A stretch of 64,000 bases of DNA from Endosaccharibacter trunci (GTDB lineage: Bacteria; Pseudomonadota; Alphaproteobacteria; Acetobacterales; Acetobacteraceae), in NCBI GenBank assembly GCA_024515975.1, contig JAMSKV010000001.1, forward strand, positions 186,001 through 250,000, read 5' to 3'. The position numbers were made by a program, and so were the translations under genes. Below, piece after piece: positions 1 to 9,529 of this stretch (within the stretch, counting starts at the first letter, position 1; every line of letters starts with the position of its first letter). The notes under the pieces were generated by a model, which did not search any database, was not told where the DNA came from, and saw only the letters and a program-made list of their open reading frames with translations.

Positions 1-416
1 GCGCGCCGGATCGCGTCCACGAGATGCGTGCCGCCGCTCTGGTCTTGTCCGTTTCCGCCGGACACCGGAACGGTGCGGACGGTGATGCCGGGCAGCGCGG
101 CGGCTTCCTGCCGGATGCGTTCCGCGGCCTGATCCGCCACAGCCTGCCGGTCGCCGATCCGCATGGAGGCGGAACGGTCCACCAGCAGCAGCAGGGTCTG
201 GCCGAGCGGCCGCCAGTCCTGCTGCAGCAGCGTCGGGCCGGAGAGCCACGCCAGCAGCAGGGCGAAGCCGGTTCCGCGCCAGATCGCGCCGCTGGCGCGC
301 CGGACCAGGGCGGTGGCGATGGCGACGAGGCAGAGCGCGCCCAGCGACCAGAGCAGGAAGACGGGCAGGAGGGGGGAGAAGCCGATGCTGTCGGCGCCGG
401 ACAGGAGGCGGCTCAA
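1..416 (-). CDS. VWA-like membrane protein of the moxR cluster (partial, N-terminus only)
   Basis: Only the first 138 codons lie in the window; the rest runs off the left edge. The frame opens with a TTG whose last bases overlap the stop of the DUF4159 gene (TTGA overlap), the same coupling used two genes upstream, so a TTG start is likely. The visible part has two probable membrane segments (about residues 14-38 and 47-62) followed by LLLLVDRSASM (about 75-85), a DxSxS metal-site motif typical of von Willebrand A folds, exposed after the second helix. In related bacteria the fourth gene of moxR/DUF58/DUF4159 clusters is a large membrane protein of this kind with a glutamine-amidotransferase-like C-terminus; that part is not visible. 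Role unknown, probably envelope-related. Confidence 0.7.
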   Translation of the reverse strand, partial: MSRLLSGADSIGFSPLLPVFLLWSLGALCLVAIATALVRRASGAIWRGTGFALLLAWLSGPTLLQQDWRPLGQTLLLLVDRSASMRIGDRQAVADQAAERIRQEAAALPGITVRTVPVSGGNGQDQSGGTHLVDAIRR

Positions 417-3349
417 GGGTTGGGGTCTCCGGCATCGGCGGGCTGATCGTCGCCACCGAGCTGCCCGGGCGCCTGGCCCAGCCGCTTCAGCAGGGCCGGA
501 ACATGCACCTGGTCGGCCTTGTAGTTGCCGGTCAGCGCGTAGATCACGGCGTTGACGCCGAAGCGGTAGGCCATGGTGCGCTGCTCGTCGCCGCCAGGGA
601 TGGTGGCGAACGGATAGCCGCCATCGCCGTCCGTGGCCCAGGCGGCGGCCCAGTCATCGGCGCCGAGAATGACCGGGCTCACCCCGTCATTGCCGCTATC
701 CTCGGTGGTGGCGACCCAGACCGGCGCGCCGCTGTAGCGCCCCGGCGTGCCGTGCAGCAGATAGAAGGTGCGGTTCAGCACGTGGTTGGGCGGCAGGATG
801 GTCAGCGGCGGAATGTCGAGCCCGGTGGTGGCGAGGCGGAGCGCCTGTCGCGTGCCTGGGACGACCGGGACATAGCCGTTCTCCGTGCCCGCGCCTTCGG
901 CCGCGCCCTGGGTGTCGATCATCAGGATGCCGCCATGGCTCATGAAGCTGTTGAGCGCCTGCTGCCATTTCGGATCGGGCGCGGCGCGCACGGTCTGCGG
1001 CGTCACCGGCCAGTAGAGCATCGGATAGAAGGCCAGGTCGTCGCGTCCCGGCACCACGCCGTCCGGCTCGCCCAGCCGGGCGGAGGTGCGGGCATTGGCG
1101 TAGCGGGTCAGGCCTTCCAGCCCCTGGCGGGAGACGGCGTCGGTGGCCTGGTCGCCGGTGACGACATAGGCGAGCCGCGTTTCGAGGGCGGGGCCGGGTG
1201 CGGGGCCGTTCGGATCGCCCGTCGCGGCTGAGGCTGCGGCGGCGGGCGGAGCCGGGACCGGCTGGGCGCGAGCCGGCTCCGCGCGGCTCAGCGCCAGCGC
1301 AGGGACGAGCAGCAGCGGCGCGATCATGCCGAGGCCGCGCCGGGGCACCGGCAGGAGGCCGCGCAGGATGAGCGTCGCCAGCAGATCGAGCACGAGCAGC
1401 AGCAGGGCGGCGACGAGCAGCCAGGGGCCGAAAGACCGGAAGCCGCGCCGGCCGGACAGGTCGCCGGGGACGCCGATCGGGGTTTCCGGGCGGAGCGGCG
1501 CCGCATCGTCGGCGAGGTTCAGGGCGCGCCGGAAGCTGGCGGGGCCGTAGAGGCCGGGCGGATGCGTGGCGGAGGCTTGCGTCCGCCCGAACGCGTCCGA
1601 GGCGAGGGCGCGGGCGGATGGCGGCGGCGGGGCGAGCTGGCCGTCGCCGGTCAGGCTCTCGGCGGGTTGCAGCAGCACGTCGCCGGATGGGGTCTGCACG
1701 CCGACCGCCTGCTCGACCAGACGCTGGAGCATGGAAGGGAACAGGCCGCTTAGCGGCAGATTCGACCAGTCCGCCGTGCTGGTGACGTGGAACAGCACGA
1801 GCTGGCCGCTGCCCAGCCGGGCGTGGGTGACCAGCGGCGTGCCGTCCGTTAGGCGCGCCCAGCTATGGGCGGCGAGATCGGCGGCCGGCGCGGCCAGGAC
1901 CTGACGTGAGACCAGCACGTCGTCCGGCACGGCCAGCCCGGCGAACGGCGTGGCGCTTCCGAACGGGGCAGGGTGTTCCGGGCGGCTCCAGGACATCGCG
2001 CCGCCGAGCTGGCGCGCGCCGCCCAGCAGGGTGACAGGCAGGAGATGGTCGGCCGGGCTGTCCTGTGCCGGGCTGGATGCGGCGCTGGGCGTGGTTCCGG
2101 GCGCGGCGGGGGGTGCGCCGCCCGGCGTATCGGAATCGCCGTCGGGTGCGGCGGTTTCCGCGGCCAGGCGCGGGCCGGCGAAACGGATCAGCGTGCCGCC
2201 CTGCCGCACGAAGGCGGCGACGCGACGTCGCGCGTCCTCGCTGTCGAGCGTGCCGTCGGGCGCCACCAGCACGGAAAGCGGGCGGCTCAGCAGCGTGTCG
2301 AGCTTGCCCTCGCGCAGTTCCGCGACCGGAGACAAGGCGCGCCGGAGATAGAACAGGCTGCCGAGCAGCGGCGTGTCCGAGCCGGTGCCGCTGGTGAGCA
2401 GACCCACCGGGCGACGCCGGTCGCCTTCGTCCAGCAGACGCACGCCGCCGGCGCCGCCGCTCGCGCCACCCGGCTGTTCCAGCACCAGCCGGGCCAGACG
2501 GTTGCGAAGTTCGCTGGGCAGCGCGAGCGCGGCTTCGGCGTCGGACGCGCCGGCGGCGATCCGCACAGTCTGGCGCGCCAGGACCTCGCCGTTGGCGCTT
2601 TCGCCGCGCAGAAGCAGGGAGCGGGCAAGCGTGCCGGGCAGAACCAGCAGCGGCAGCTTGAGCCCGTCCACCGACACCGTGGGGCGACCGAGCAGAACGA
2701 TGCTGGCGGCGCCGCGCTTCTCGTCCACCGGGCCGACCGCGCGGAGCTGCGCCCCGAAACGGTCGTCGCCGGGTTCGGCCACGCCGTCTGCGAGATACAG
2801 CACGCTGCCCCGGAGCGGGTGGGCGCCGAGTGCCGCGGCTGCGGCGGCGCGGTCGGGGCTCCAGCCCATCGGCACCTCTGCGCGGAGCCGGGCGCGGAGC
2901 GCCGACGCGGAGCCGGGGGCGGTGGGGGCGGGGGCGCTGCCGTTCCGGTCCGGCGCGGTCAGCAGCAGCGAGACCGGGCGATCGCGCCGGGCGGCGTCTT
3001 GCAGCGCATCGTCCGCCGCCTGCATGCGGACGGACCAGTCGGCAGCGGCCTGCCAGCCATTGTCGATCGCCAGCAGCAGCGTGCCGCTTTCGCTGCCCGC
3101 CGCAGCGGTGGCGGCGTCGCGCACCGGCCCGGCCAGACCCAGCACCAGCAGAAACACGGCGAGCAGGCGTAGCAGAAGCAGCCAGGGCGGCACACGCTTC
3201 GCCTCGCGCAGACGGCTCTGCAGACCGTACAGGAGGCGCAACGGCGGGAAACTCTGCGTGCGCGGTGCCGGCGGCAGGGCGCGCAGCAGCCACCAGAGCG
3301 CCGGCAGGGCCAGCAATCCGAGCAGAAGGACGGGGTGCAGCAAGCTCAA
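413..3349 (-). CDS. DUF4159 domain membrane protein with BatA N-terminus
   Basis: Large 978-residue membrane protein. The first about 75 residues match the BatA/aerotolerance N-terminal module: a hydrophobic helix, a basic cytoplasmic loop and a second helix (WLLLLRLLAVFLLVLGLAGPV). A long periplasmic-type middle region follows, then two more hydrophobic segments around residues 640-700, and a C-terminal DUF4159 domain (about 740-960, beginning LETRLAYVVTGD and containing DDLAFYPMLYWPVT). It overlaps the partial gene downstream by 4 bases and the DUF58 gene upstream by 4 bases, so all are probably co-translated from one mRNA with the MoxR ATPase. MoxR/DUF58/VWA sets are thought to act as chaperone machines at the membrane; the substrate here is unknown. 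Confidence 0.85.
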   Translation of the reverse strand: MSLLHPVLLLGLLALPALWWLLRALPPAPRTQSFPPLRLLYGLQSRLREAKRVPPWLLLLRLLAVFLLVLGLAGPVRDAATAAAGSESGTLLLAIDNGWQAAADWSVRMQAADDALQDAARRDRPVSLLLTAPDRNGSAPAPTAPGSASALRARLRAEVPMGWSPDRAAAAAALGAHPLRGSVLYLADGVAEPGDDRFGAQLRAVGPVDEKRGAASIVLLGRPTVSVDGLKLPLLVLPGTLARSLLLRGESANGEVLARQTVRIAAGASDAEAALALPSELRNRLARLVLEQPGGASGGAGGVRLLDEGDRRRPVGLLTSGTGSDTPLLGSLFYLRRALSPVAELREGKLDTLLSRPLSVLVAPDGTLDSEDARRRVAAFVRQGGTLIRFAGPRLAAETAAPDGDSDTPGGAPPAAPGTTPSAASSPAQDSPADHLLPVTLLGGARQLGGAMSWSRPEHPAPFGSATPFAGLAVPDDVLVSRQVLAAPAADLAAHSWARLTDGTPLVTHARLGSGQLVLFHVTSTADWSNLPLSGLFPSMLQRLVEQAVGVQTPSGDVLLQPAESLTGDGQLAPPPPSARALASDAFGRTQASATHPPGLYGPASFRRALNLADDAAPLRPETPIGVPGDLSGRRGFRSFGPWLLVAALLLLVLDLLATLILRGLLPVPRRGLGMIAPLLLVPALALSRAEPARAQPVPAPPAAAASAATGDPNGPAPGPALETRLAYVVTGDQATDAVSRQGLEGLTRYANARTSARLGEPDGVVPGRDDLAFYPMLYWPVTPQTVRAAPDPKWQQALNSFMSHGGILMIDTQGAAEGAGTENGYVPVVPGTRQALRLATTGLDIPPLTILPPNHVLNRTFYLLHGTPGRYSGAPVWVATTEDSGNDGVSPVILGADDWAAAWATDGDGGYPFATIPGGDEQRTMAYRFGVNAVIYALTGNYKADQVHVPALLKRLGQAPGQLGGDDQPADAGDPNP

Positions 3350-4379
3350 GGCGCAGCGATCCGGGCAGCGCCGCGCCGGGGCGCGATCGCGTCATGCAGG
3401 GCCAGCAGCAGCGTCTCGGGACGCTGCGAGGTGTCATGGCTGAGAAAGGACACGCCGGTCGCGGCGCAGAGCCTGGCCAGCGCGTCGCGATGCCCGTGCA
3501 TCGCCGCCGCATAGCCCTCGCGCAGGTCGCCGGCCTGCGGCACCAGCAGCGGCGTCTCGCCCTCCATCCCCTCGAAGCGCGTGCGGCCCTCGAACGGCAG
3601 GGCCAGTTCGGCCGGATCGAGGATCTGCACCAGAATAGGCCGCACCGGGACGCGGACCAGGGCGGACAGGAGAAGCGCGATCTCGTCCGGCGGCGACAGG
3701 AAATCGCCGATCAGCACCGCACCGGCATGGCGCGGCAGCTCGCCCGGGGCGGGCAGGGACGGTCCCGTCTCCTCCGGTTCCGAGAGCAGCAGCGTTGCCA
3801 GACGCTCCACCCCGCCGCGCGCGGCCAGACGGGTGCGGCCGCCGCGATCGTCGAGGAGGGAGACATGTTCGCCGCCGCGCAGCAGGCCGATGCCCAGCGC
3901 CAGCAGGACGAGCTCGGCGCGATCGCGCTTGGTCGGCAGCGCGGCGGTGGAGCGCCAGCCCATGCTGGGCGAGCGGTCCCGCCAGACGCACACGGTCTGC
4001 GCGGCTTCCCATTCGGTTTCCCGCACGAACAGCCGGTCGCCGCGCGCGGATTGCCGCCAGTCGATGCGCGCGGTGGATTCGCCGGGCGAAAGCGGGCGGT
4101 ATTGCCAGAAGCTGTCGCCCACGCCGGCGCGCAGACGGCCGTGCACGCCGCAGGCCATACTGGCGGCGATGTGCTCCGCATCGGCAAGAAGCGGCGGCAG
4201 GCGGGCGGCGAGCGCCTCGGCGGCGGCGCGTCCGGTGGCTGTGGCCGTAGCCGTGGCCGCGGCGGGAGCCGCCTTGGCGCCGCGCGCGGGCGAGCCGGGT
4301 GCGACCGTTCGGTCCCGCCGGCCGAGCGACCGCAGCAGGGTGCGGAACGCCCCCCCGGTTCCCGTGTCGAGCCGGTCGA

Positions 4380-4383
<4 letters not shown>
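3346..4383 (-). CDS. DUF58 domain-containing protein
   Basis: A 345-residue soluble protein of the DUF58 family, which normally sits beside MoxR ATPases. The family core is visible as IDWRQSARGDRLFVRETEWE followed by CVWRDRSPSMGW (about residues 140-175), where the DRSPSM motif resembles a VWA metal-binding site. The N-terminal 75 residues are Ala/Arg-rich and probably disordered. The start is a TTG that overlaps the moxR stop (TTGA); no better ATG lies nearby upstream of the conserved region. Its own stop overlaps the DUF4159 start. Function inferred from context: partner or adaptor for the MoxR ATPase. Confidence 0.85.
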
Positions 4384-5405
<1,022 letters not shown>

Positions 5406-5601
5406 CTCGCCTCGCTTTGCTGGTCATGTCCGATTGGCGGGAAAGTGGCCCCGAGATCGGCAGACGGGGGCAATCTGCCATGTCCGGGGGTTTCATCAAG
5501 CCGGGGACACTTCCTATATCGGTATGGCCCATCGTGCGGTGGTCCGTTCCCGGGGTGCAGCACCCGCGCAACGGCGATTTCGGCCGGAGGTATCGTTATC
5601 T

Positions 5602-6315
5602 GTGACGCATGACCGCTTTCCGAGCCTGAGCGACAATCTGGCGGACGCCAAAAGCCGGTTCGCCGGCGCCGCGACCGCCGCCTCCGAACAAGGCTGCATC
5701 CCGCAGGAGCCCGCCGATCAGCCCTCCGGCTCCAGGCGCCCGCCGCGTGATTGCGGTCCGCTGCCGTTCCTGATCCAGCGTGACGGAACCTGGCTCTACC
5801 AGGGCACGCCGATCCGCCGAAAACCGATGGTCTGTCTGTTTTCCAGTGTGCTTCGACGCGACGCGGCGGGGCGATATCGTCTGGAAACGCCGGCCGAGCG
5901 CGGCGAGATCGAGGTGGAGGACGTTCCCTTCGTCGCCGTGGAACTGGAATGGCGCGGCTGCGGCCGTGATCAGGTGCTGGCCTTCCGCACCAATGTCGAC
6001 CAGATCGTCTGCGCCGGGCCGGACAATCCGCTGTCCGTGGATTGGGGCTGCGTGCGGTCGGGCGGCGATTGCGCGGCCATTCCCTATCTGACCGTCCGTG
6101 CCGGCGATGGCGCGTTTCCGATCCAGGCGCGCGTCGCCCGTGCGGTCTATTACGAGCTGGCGGCGCTGGCGGTGGAAGGCAAGCGCAACGGCGAGCCCTG
6201 TCTTGGCGTCTGGAGCCAGAACAGGTTCTTTCCCATCGGGCCGCTGGTCTGCGCCCAGCCCGCGACGCCCCCGAAAGACCCCGCGGCCAATCACGCGCAT
6301 GATTCGGACTCCTGA
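5602..6315 (+). CDS. DUF1285 domain-containing protein
   Basis: About 237 residues from a GTG start chosen because a GGAGG motif lies 11 bases upstream (5586-5590) and nothing conserved precedes it. The first 45 residues are low-complexity; the DUF1285 core begins near PLPFLIQRDGTWLYQGTPIRR and runs to a Trp-rich, beta-rich C-terminus (NVDQIVCAGPDNPLSVDW). DUF1285 proteins are small alpha- and gammaproteobacterial proteins of unknown function with known structures but no assigned activity. The reading frame overlaps the CCA-adding enzyme gene by 17 bases, a pairing common in alphaproteobacteria, so the two are probably co-expressed. Confidence 0.85.
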   Translation: MTHDRFPSLSDNLADAKSRFAGAATAASEQGCIPQEPADQPSGSRRPPRDCGPLPFLIQRDGTWLYQGTPIRRKPMVCLFSSVLRRDAAGRYRLETPAERGEIEVEDVPFVAVELEWRGCGRDQVLAFRTNVDQIVCAGPDNPLSVDWGCVRSGGDCAAIPYLTVRAGDGAFPIQARVARAVYYELAALAVEGKRNGEPCLGVWSQNRFFPIGPLVCAQPATPPKDPAANHAHDSDS

Positions 6316-7516
6316 GCCGTCCGACGGGTTGATCGGCGGCCTGGACGACGCGATACGCGCGGCGCTCGATCGTCTCTGGGGCGTTCTGCCGGACGCGCGC
6401 CTGGTGGGGGGCGCAGTACGAGACCTGCTGGCTGGGCGACCGGTGTCCGATATCGATCTCGCCACGCCCGAGCCGCCGGAACGCGTGCTGGAGCTGCTCT
6501 CCGCCTCGGGCATCAAGGTCGTGGCGACCGGGATCGCGCACGGCACCGTCACGGCGGTGATCGCGCGACGGCCCTTCGAGATCACCACCCTGCGGGAGGA
6601 CACGGAGACGGACGGGCGTCATGCCCGCGTCGCCTGGACCGCCGACTGGCGCGCCGATGCGGCGCGCCGGGACTTCACCATCAACAGCCTGTTTCTGGAC
6701 CGGAACGGGGCAGTGCACGATTTCTTCGGGGGGGCCGCCGATCTGCGCGACGGGGTGGTGCGCTTCGTCGGCGAGGCCGGGCGACGGATCGAGGAGGACG
6801 GGCTTCGCATTCTCCGCTTCTTCCGGTTCCAGGCCCGGTACGGGCGCGGCGCGCCGGACCGGGAGGCGACCGAGGCCATCGCGTCGCGCCTGTACTGCCT
6901 GGACCGGCTATCGGCGGAACGGGTCTGGTCCGAGCTGTCGCGCCTGCTGGGCGGCGCCGCGCCGGGCAAGACCCTATGCCTGATGCAGGACACCGGCGTT
7001 CTGCCCGCGCTGCTGCCCGGGGCGCATCTCGACCCGGCATTGCGCCTCGACCGCGACGGGGCGCCAGCGGATGCGCTCCTGCGTCTGGCGGCGCTGGCCG
7101 GTGGCAATGGCGGCTGGGCCGGCGCGGTGGCGTCGCGTCTGAAACTGTCCCGCGACGAGGCGCGGCGTCTGGCGGCTCTGGTGGAGACGGAGCCGGCCGA
7201 GGCACTTGGAACGGACGAGGATTCGCTGCGTCGTCGCCTCGCGGATGCGCCGGCCGCGATCGTGCTCGGACGGTCCTGGCTGTCCGGCGAGTCGGATACG
7301 GTGCGCGCCCGGATCGCGTCGATCGTGCCGCCGGTCTTTCCTCTGGCCGGACGGGATGCGGTGCAGGCCGGCCTGAAGCCTGGTCCGGAGGTCGGACGGC
7401 TGCTGGCCGAAACGCGCCTCTGGTGGTGGAGCGGGGGGTGCCGGGCCGACCGCCCCGCGTGCCTCGGCCGGCTGCTCACGCTGGCCGGAGAGGCCGGATT
7501 GCTGCCTGCCGCGTGA
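6299..7516 (+). CDS. cca: CCA tRNA nucleotidyltransferase
   Basis: A 405-residue class II nucleotidyltransferase that adds or repairs the 3' CCA of tRNAs. The head shows LVGGAVRDLL (GG at 37-38, RD at 41-42) and the catalytic DID pair (residues 51 and 53), followed by the flexible-loop motif RRDFTINSLFLD and an EEDGLRILRFFRFQARYG block typical of the neck domain. The ATG at 6299 fits the usual spacing before the head domain; longer in-frame extensions lie within the DUF1285 gene. The C-terminal region is divergent, as expected for alphaproteobacteria. Housekeeping gene, co-transcribed with DUF1285. Confidence 0.93.
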   Translation: MIRTPEPSDGLIGGLDDAIRAALDRLWGVLPDARLVGGAVRDLLAGRPVSDIDLATPEPPERVLELLSASGIKVVATGIAHGTVTAVIARRPFEITTLREDTETDGRHARVAWTADWRADAARRDFTINSLFLDRNGAVHDFFGGAADLRDGVVRFVGEAGRRIEEDGLRILRFFRFQARYGRGAPDREATEAIASRLYCLDRLSAERVWSELSRLLGGAAPGKTLCLMQDTGVLPALLPGAHLDPALRLDRDGAPADALLRLAALAGGNGGWAGAVASRLKLSRDEARRLAALVETEPAEALGTDEDSLRRRLADAPAAIVLGRSWLSGESDTVRARIASIVPPVFPLAGRDAVQAGLKPGPEVGRLLAETRLWWWSGGCRADRPACLGRLLTLAGEAGLLPAA

Positions 7517-7540
7517 GCCGCTCGTTTGTGGTCGCAGGCC

Positions 7541-7557
7541 CGCGCTGGTAAAGCGCG
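7541..7557 (+). promoter_or_regulatory. hairpin just before the ABC exporter start
   Basis: CGCGCT, a 5-base loop and AGCGCG form a perfect 6-bp stem that ends 3 bases before the ATG of the ABC exporter. No Shine-Dalgarno-like sequence is visible in this leader. It may limit translation initiation or be chance in GC-rich DNA. Confidence 0.3.
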
Positions 7558-7560
7558 CCG

Positions 7561-9336
7561 ATGACACAGACCGGAACGGGACGGCGCCCTCGCAAGGATC
7601 TGGCTTCGAGCAGGAGCCTGATGCTGCGCCTGTGGCGCGACGAGATCAGCCGCCATCGCGGCCGCATCGCCGCCGTTCTGGTTCTGACCGTGGCGATGGC
7701 GCTGCTGAACGCGCTCTATCCGCTGGTGATCCAGCGCGCGATCGACATGTTCACCCATAACGATCCGCGCATCCTGTACCAGGTGCCGGCGCTCGTGGTG
7801 ATCGTGACCGCCGCCAAGGCCGCCTCCCAGTACGGCCAGACGCTCGCGGTGCAGGGTCTCGTGCTGATCGTGATCCGCAACCTCCAGGGCCGCATGTTCG
7901 AGCATCTGGTGGATGCCGACATCGCCCGGATCGAGCGCGAGGCGCCGGCGCAGCTCGCCGCGCGCTTCACCACCGACGCCGTCACGATCCGCGAGGCGAT
8001 GATCCGCGCCGTGAACGCGCTGGGCGACAGCGTCACCGTGGTCGGTCTGGCGATCTCCATGGTCTATATGGACTGGGAGCTGAGCCTGATCGCTGCGGTG
8101 CTGTATCCGCTCGCCGCCGTGCCGATCCAGCGCATCGGCAAGCGCGTGCGCCGCGCCTCCGGCGGCATGCAGGAGCAGATCGGCCGTACCGCGGCGCTGC
8201 TGAACGAGAGCTTCGGCCTGGCCCGCTCGGTGCGGGTCTATCGTCTGGAACAGGCGGAGGTCGGCCGGGCGTCGCGCTCCTTCGATCTGCTGCACAACAG
8301 TCTTCTGCGCATCACGCGCGGCCGTGCCGGCGTCGATCCGGTGCTGGAGGTGCTGGGCGGCTCGGCCGTGGCGGCGGTGCTGGGCTTTGCCGGCTGGCGC
8401 GCCTCGATGGGCGGGGCGACGCTCGGCTCGTTCTCGGGCTTCGTCGCCGCGCTGCTGCTGGCGTCCCGCCCGCTTCGCGCGCTCGGCTCGCTGAACGCGG
8501 CGGTGCAGGAGGGTCTGGCCGGGATCGAGCGAATCTTCACCGTGATCGACGAGCCGCCCGGCGTGCAGGAGCGCCCGGACGCGCTGCCTCTGCCGCCGGG
8601 GCGCGGCCGATTGGTGTTCGAGCGCGTGGGCTTCACCTACCCGGACGGGCGCGCCGGCCTGCGTGATCTGAGCTTCGTGGCCGAGCCGGGACTGACCGTG
8701 GCGCTGGTGGGCCCGTCCGGCGCCGGCAAGTCCACCGCCCTGTCCCTGATCCCGCGTCTGCATGACGTGACGGCGGGGCGGATCCTCCTGGACGGGGTGG
8801 ATCTGCGCGAGCTCCAGCTCGGCGCGCTGCGCGACGCGATCGCCTATGTGAGCCAGGACACGCTGCTGTTCGATACCAGCGTCGGCGACAATATCCGCAT
8901 GGGCCGGCCCGGTGCTTCGGACGCGGCGCTGCGCGAGGCCGCCCGTGCGGCGGCGGCGGAAGACTTCATCGACGCCTTGCCGGACGGCTTCGCGACCATC
9001 GTGGGCCCAGGCGGCCAGCGTCTGTCCGGCGGCCAGCGCCAGCGAATCGCGCTCGCCCGCGCCCTTCTGCGCGATCCGCGCCTGTTGCTTCTGGACGAGG
9101 CCACCAGCGCGCTCGACACGGAAAGCGAGGCGACCGTGCAGGATGCCCTGGCGCGTTTGCGCGCCGGGCGCACCACCATCGTGGTGGCGCATCGCCTGTC
9201 CACCGTTCGGTCTGCCGATCTGGTCGTGGCGCTGTCGGACGGCGAGGCGATCGAATGCGGCACCCATGCCGCGCTGATGGAGGAAGGCGGACTCTACGCG
9301 CGCCTGGTCAGGACGCAGGCGCTGGAAGTGGCGTGA
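7561..9336 (+). CDS. ABC exporter, fused permease/ATP-binding (MsbA-type)
   Basis: A 591-residue half-transporter. An N-terminal six-helix transmembrane domain (about residues 35-320) is followed by a nucleotide-binding domain with Walker A GPSGAGKST (384-392), signature LSGGQ (488-492), Walker B LLLLDEA (508-514) and switch His544. Such half-transporters dimerise in the inner membrane and export lipids, lipid A precursors or drugs. The substrate cannot be read from the sequence; in AAB-like genomes several paralogues exist, so this is not necessarily the essential lipid A flippase. It is followed by an unrelated efflux pair 190 bases downstream, with a probable operator in between, so it is likely transcribed separately. 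Confidence 0.92.
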   Translation: MTQTGTGRRPRKDLASSRSLMLRLWRDEISRHRGRIAAVLVLTVAMALLNALYPLVIQRAIDMFTHNDPRILYQVPALVVIVTAAKAASQYGQTLAVQGLVLIVIRNLQGRMFEHLVDADIARIEREAPAQLAARFTTDAVTIREAMIRAVNALGDSVTVVGLAISMVYMDWELSLIAAVLYPLAAVPIQRIGKRVRRASGGMQEQIGRTAALLNESFGLARSVRVYRLEQAEVGRASRSFDLLHNSLLRITRGRAGVDPVLEVLGGSAVAAVLGFAGWRASMGGATLGSFSGFVAALLLASRPLRALGSLNAAVQEGLAGIERIFTVIDEPPGVQERPDALPLPPGRGRLVFERVGFTYPDGRAGLRDLSFVAEPGLTVALVGPSGAGKSTALSLIPRLHDVTAGRILLDGVDLRELQLGALRDAIAYVSQDTLLFDTSVGDNIRMGRPGASDAALREAARAAAAEDFIDALPDGFATIVGPGGQRLSGGQRQRIALARALLRDPRLLLLDEATSALDTESEATVQDALARLRAGRTTIVVAHRLSTVRSADLVVALSDGEAIECGTHAALMEEGGLYARLVRTQALEVA

Positions 9337-9458
9337 CGCGCCCGTCGGCATCCGTTCAGCATGCGCGATACCGGGCCGACGAGGCGAGTGGCCCTGAGGG
9401 ATCGCGGGGTGCGACGCGTCGGCGCATGCCATTGCCCGCCTCTGGCCCGTGTGGCACT

Positions 9459-9479
9459 CTGACCGAACCGATCGGTCAG
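9459..9479. promoter_or_regulatory. palindromic operator, TetR-type, upstream of efflux pair
   Basis: CTGACCGA, 5 bases, TCGGTCAG: a perfect 8-bp inverted repeat about 50 bases before the emrA-like start. Half-sites of the GACCG/CGGTC type are typical of TetR-family operators in front of efflux genes. No T-tract follows, so it is not a terminator. No TetR gene lies in the window, so the regulator would have to act from elsewhere. Confidence 0.55.
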
Positions 9480-9529
9480 CCGTAGCGCGTCCGTCGCGAG
9501 TGGCTTCGAGAAGTGGTTTGGAGGCGGGC

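Noticed and set aside
5406-5601. TATATC-like box in the moxR-DUF1285 spacer as a promoter
   Set aside because: The -35 partner is poor and both directions are possible, so no promoter is assigned.
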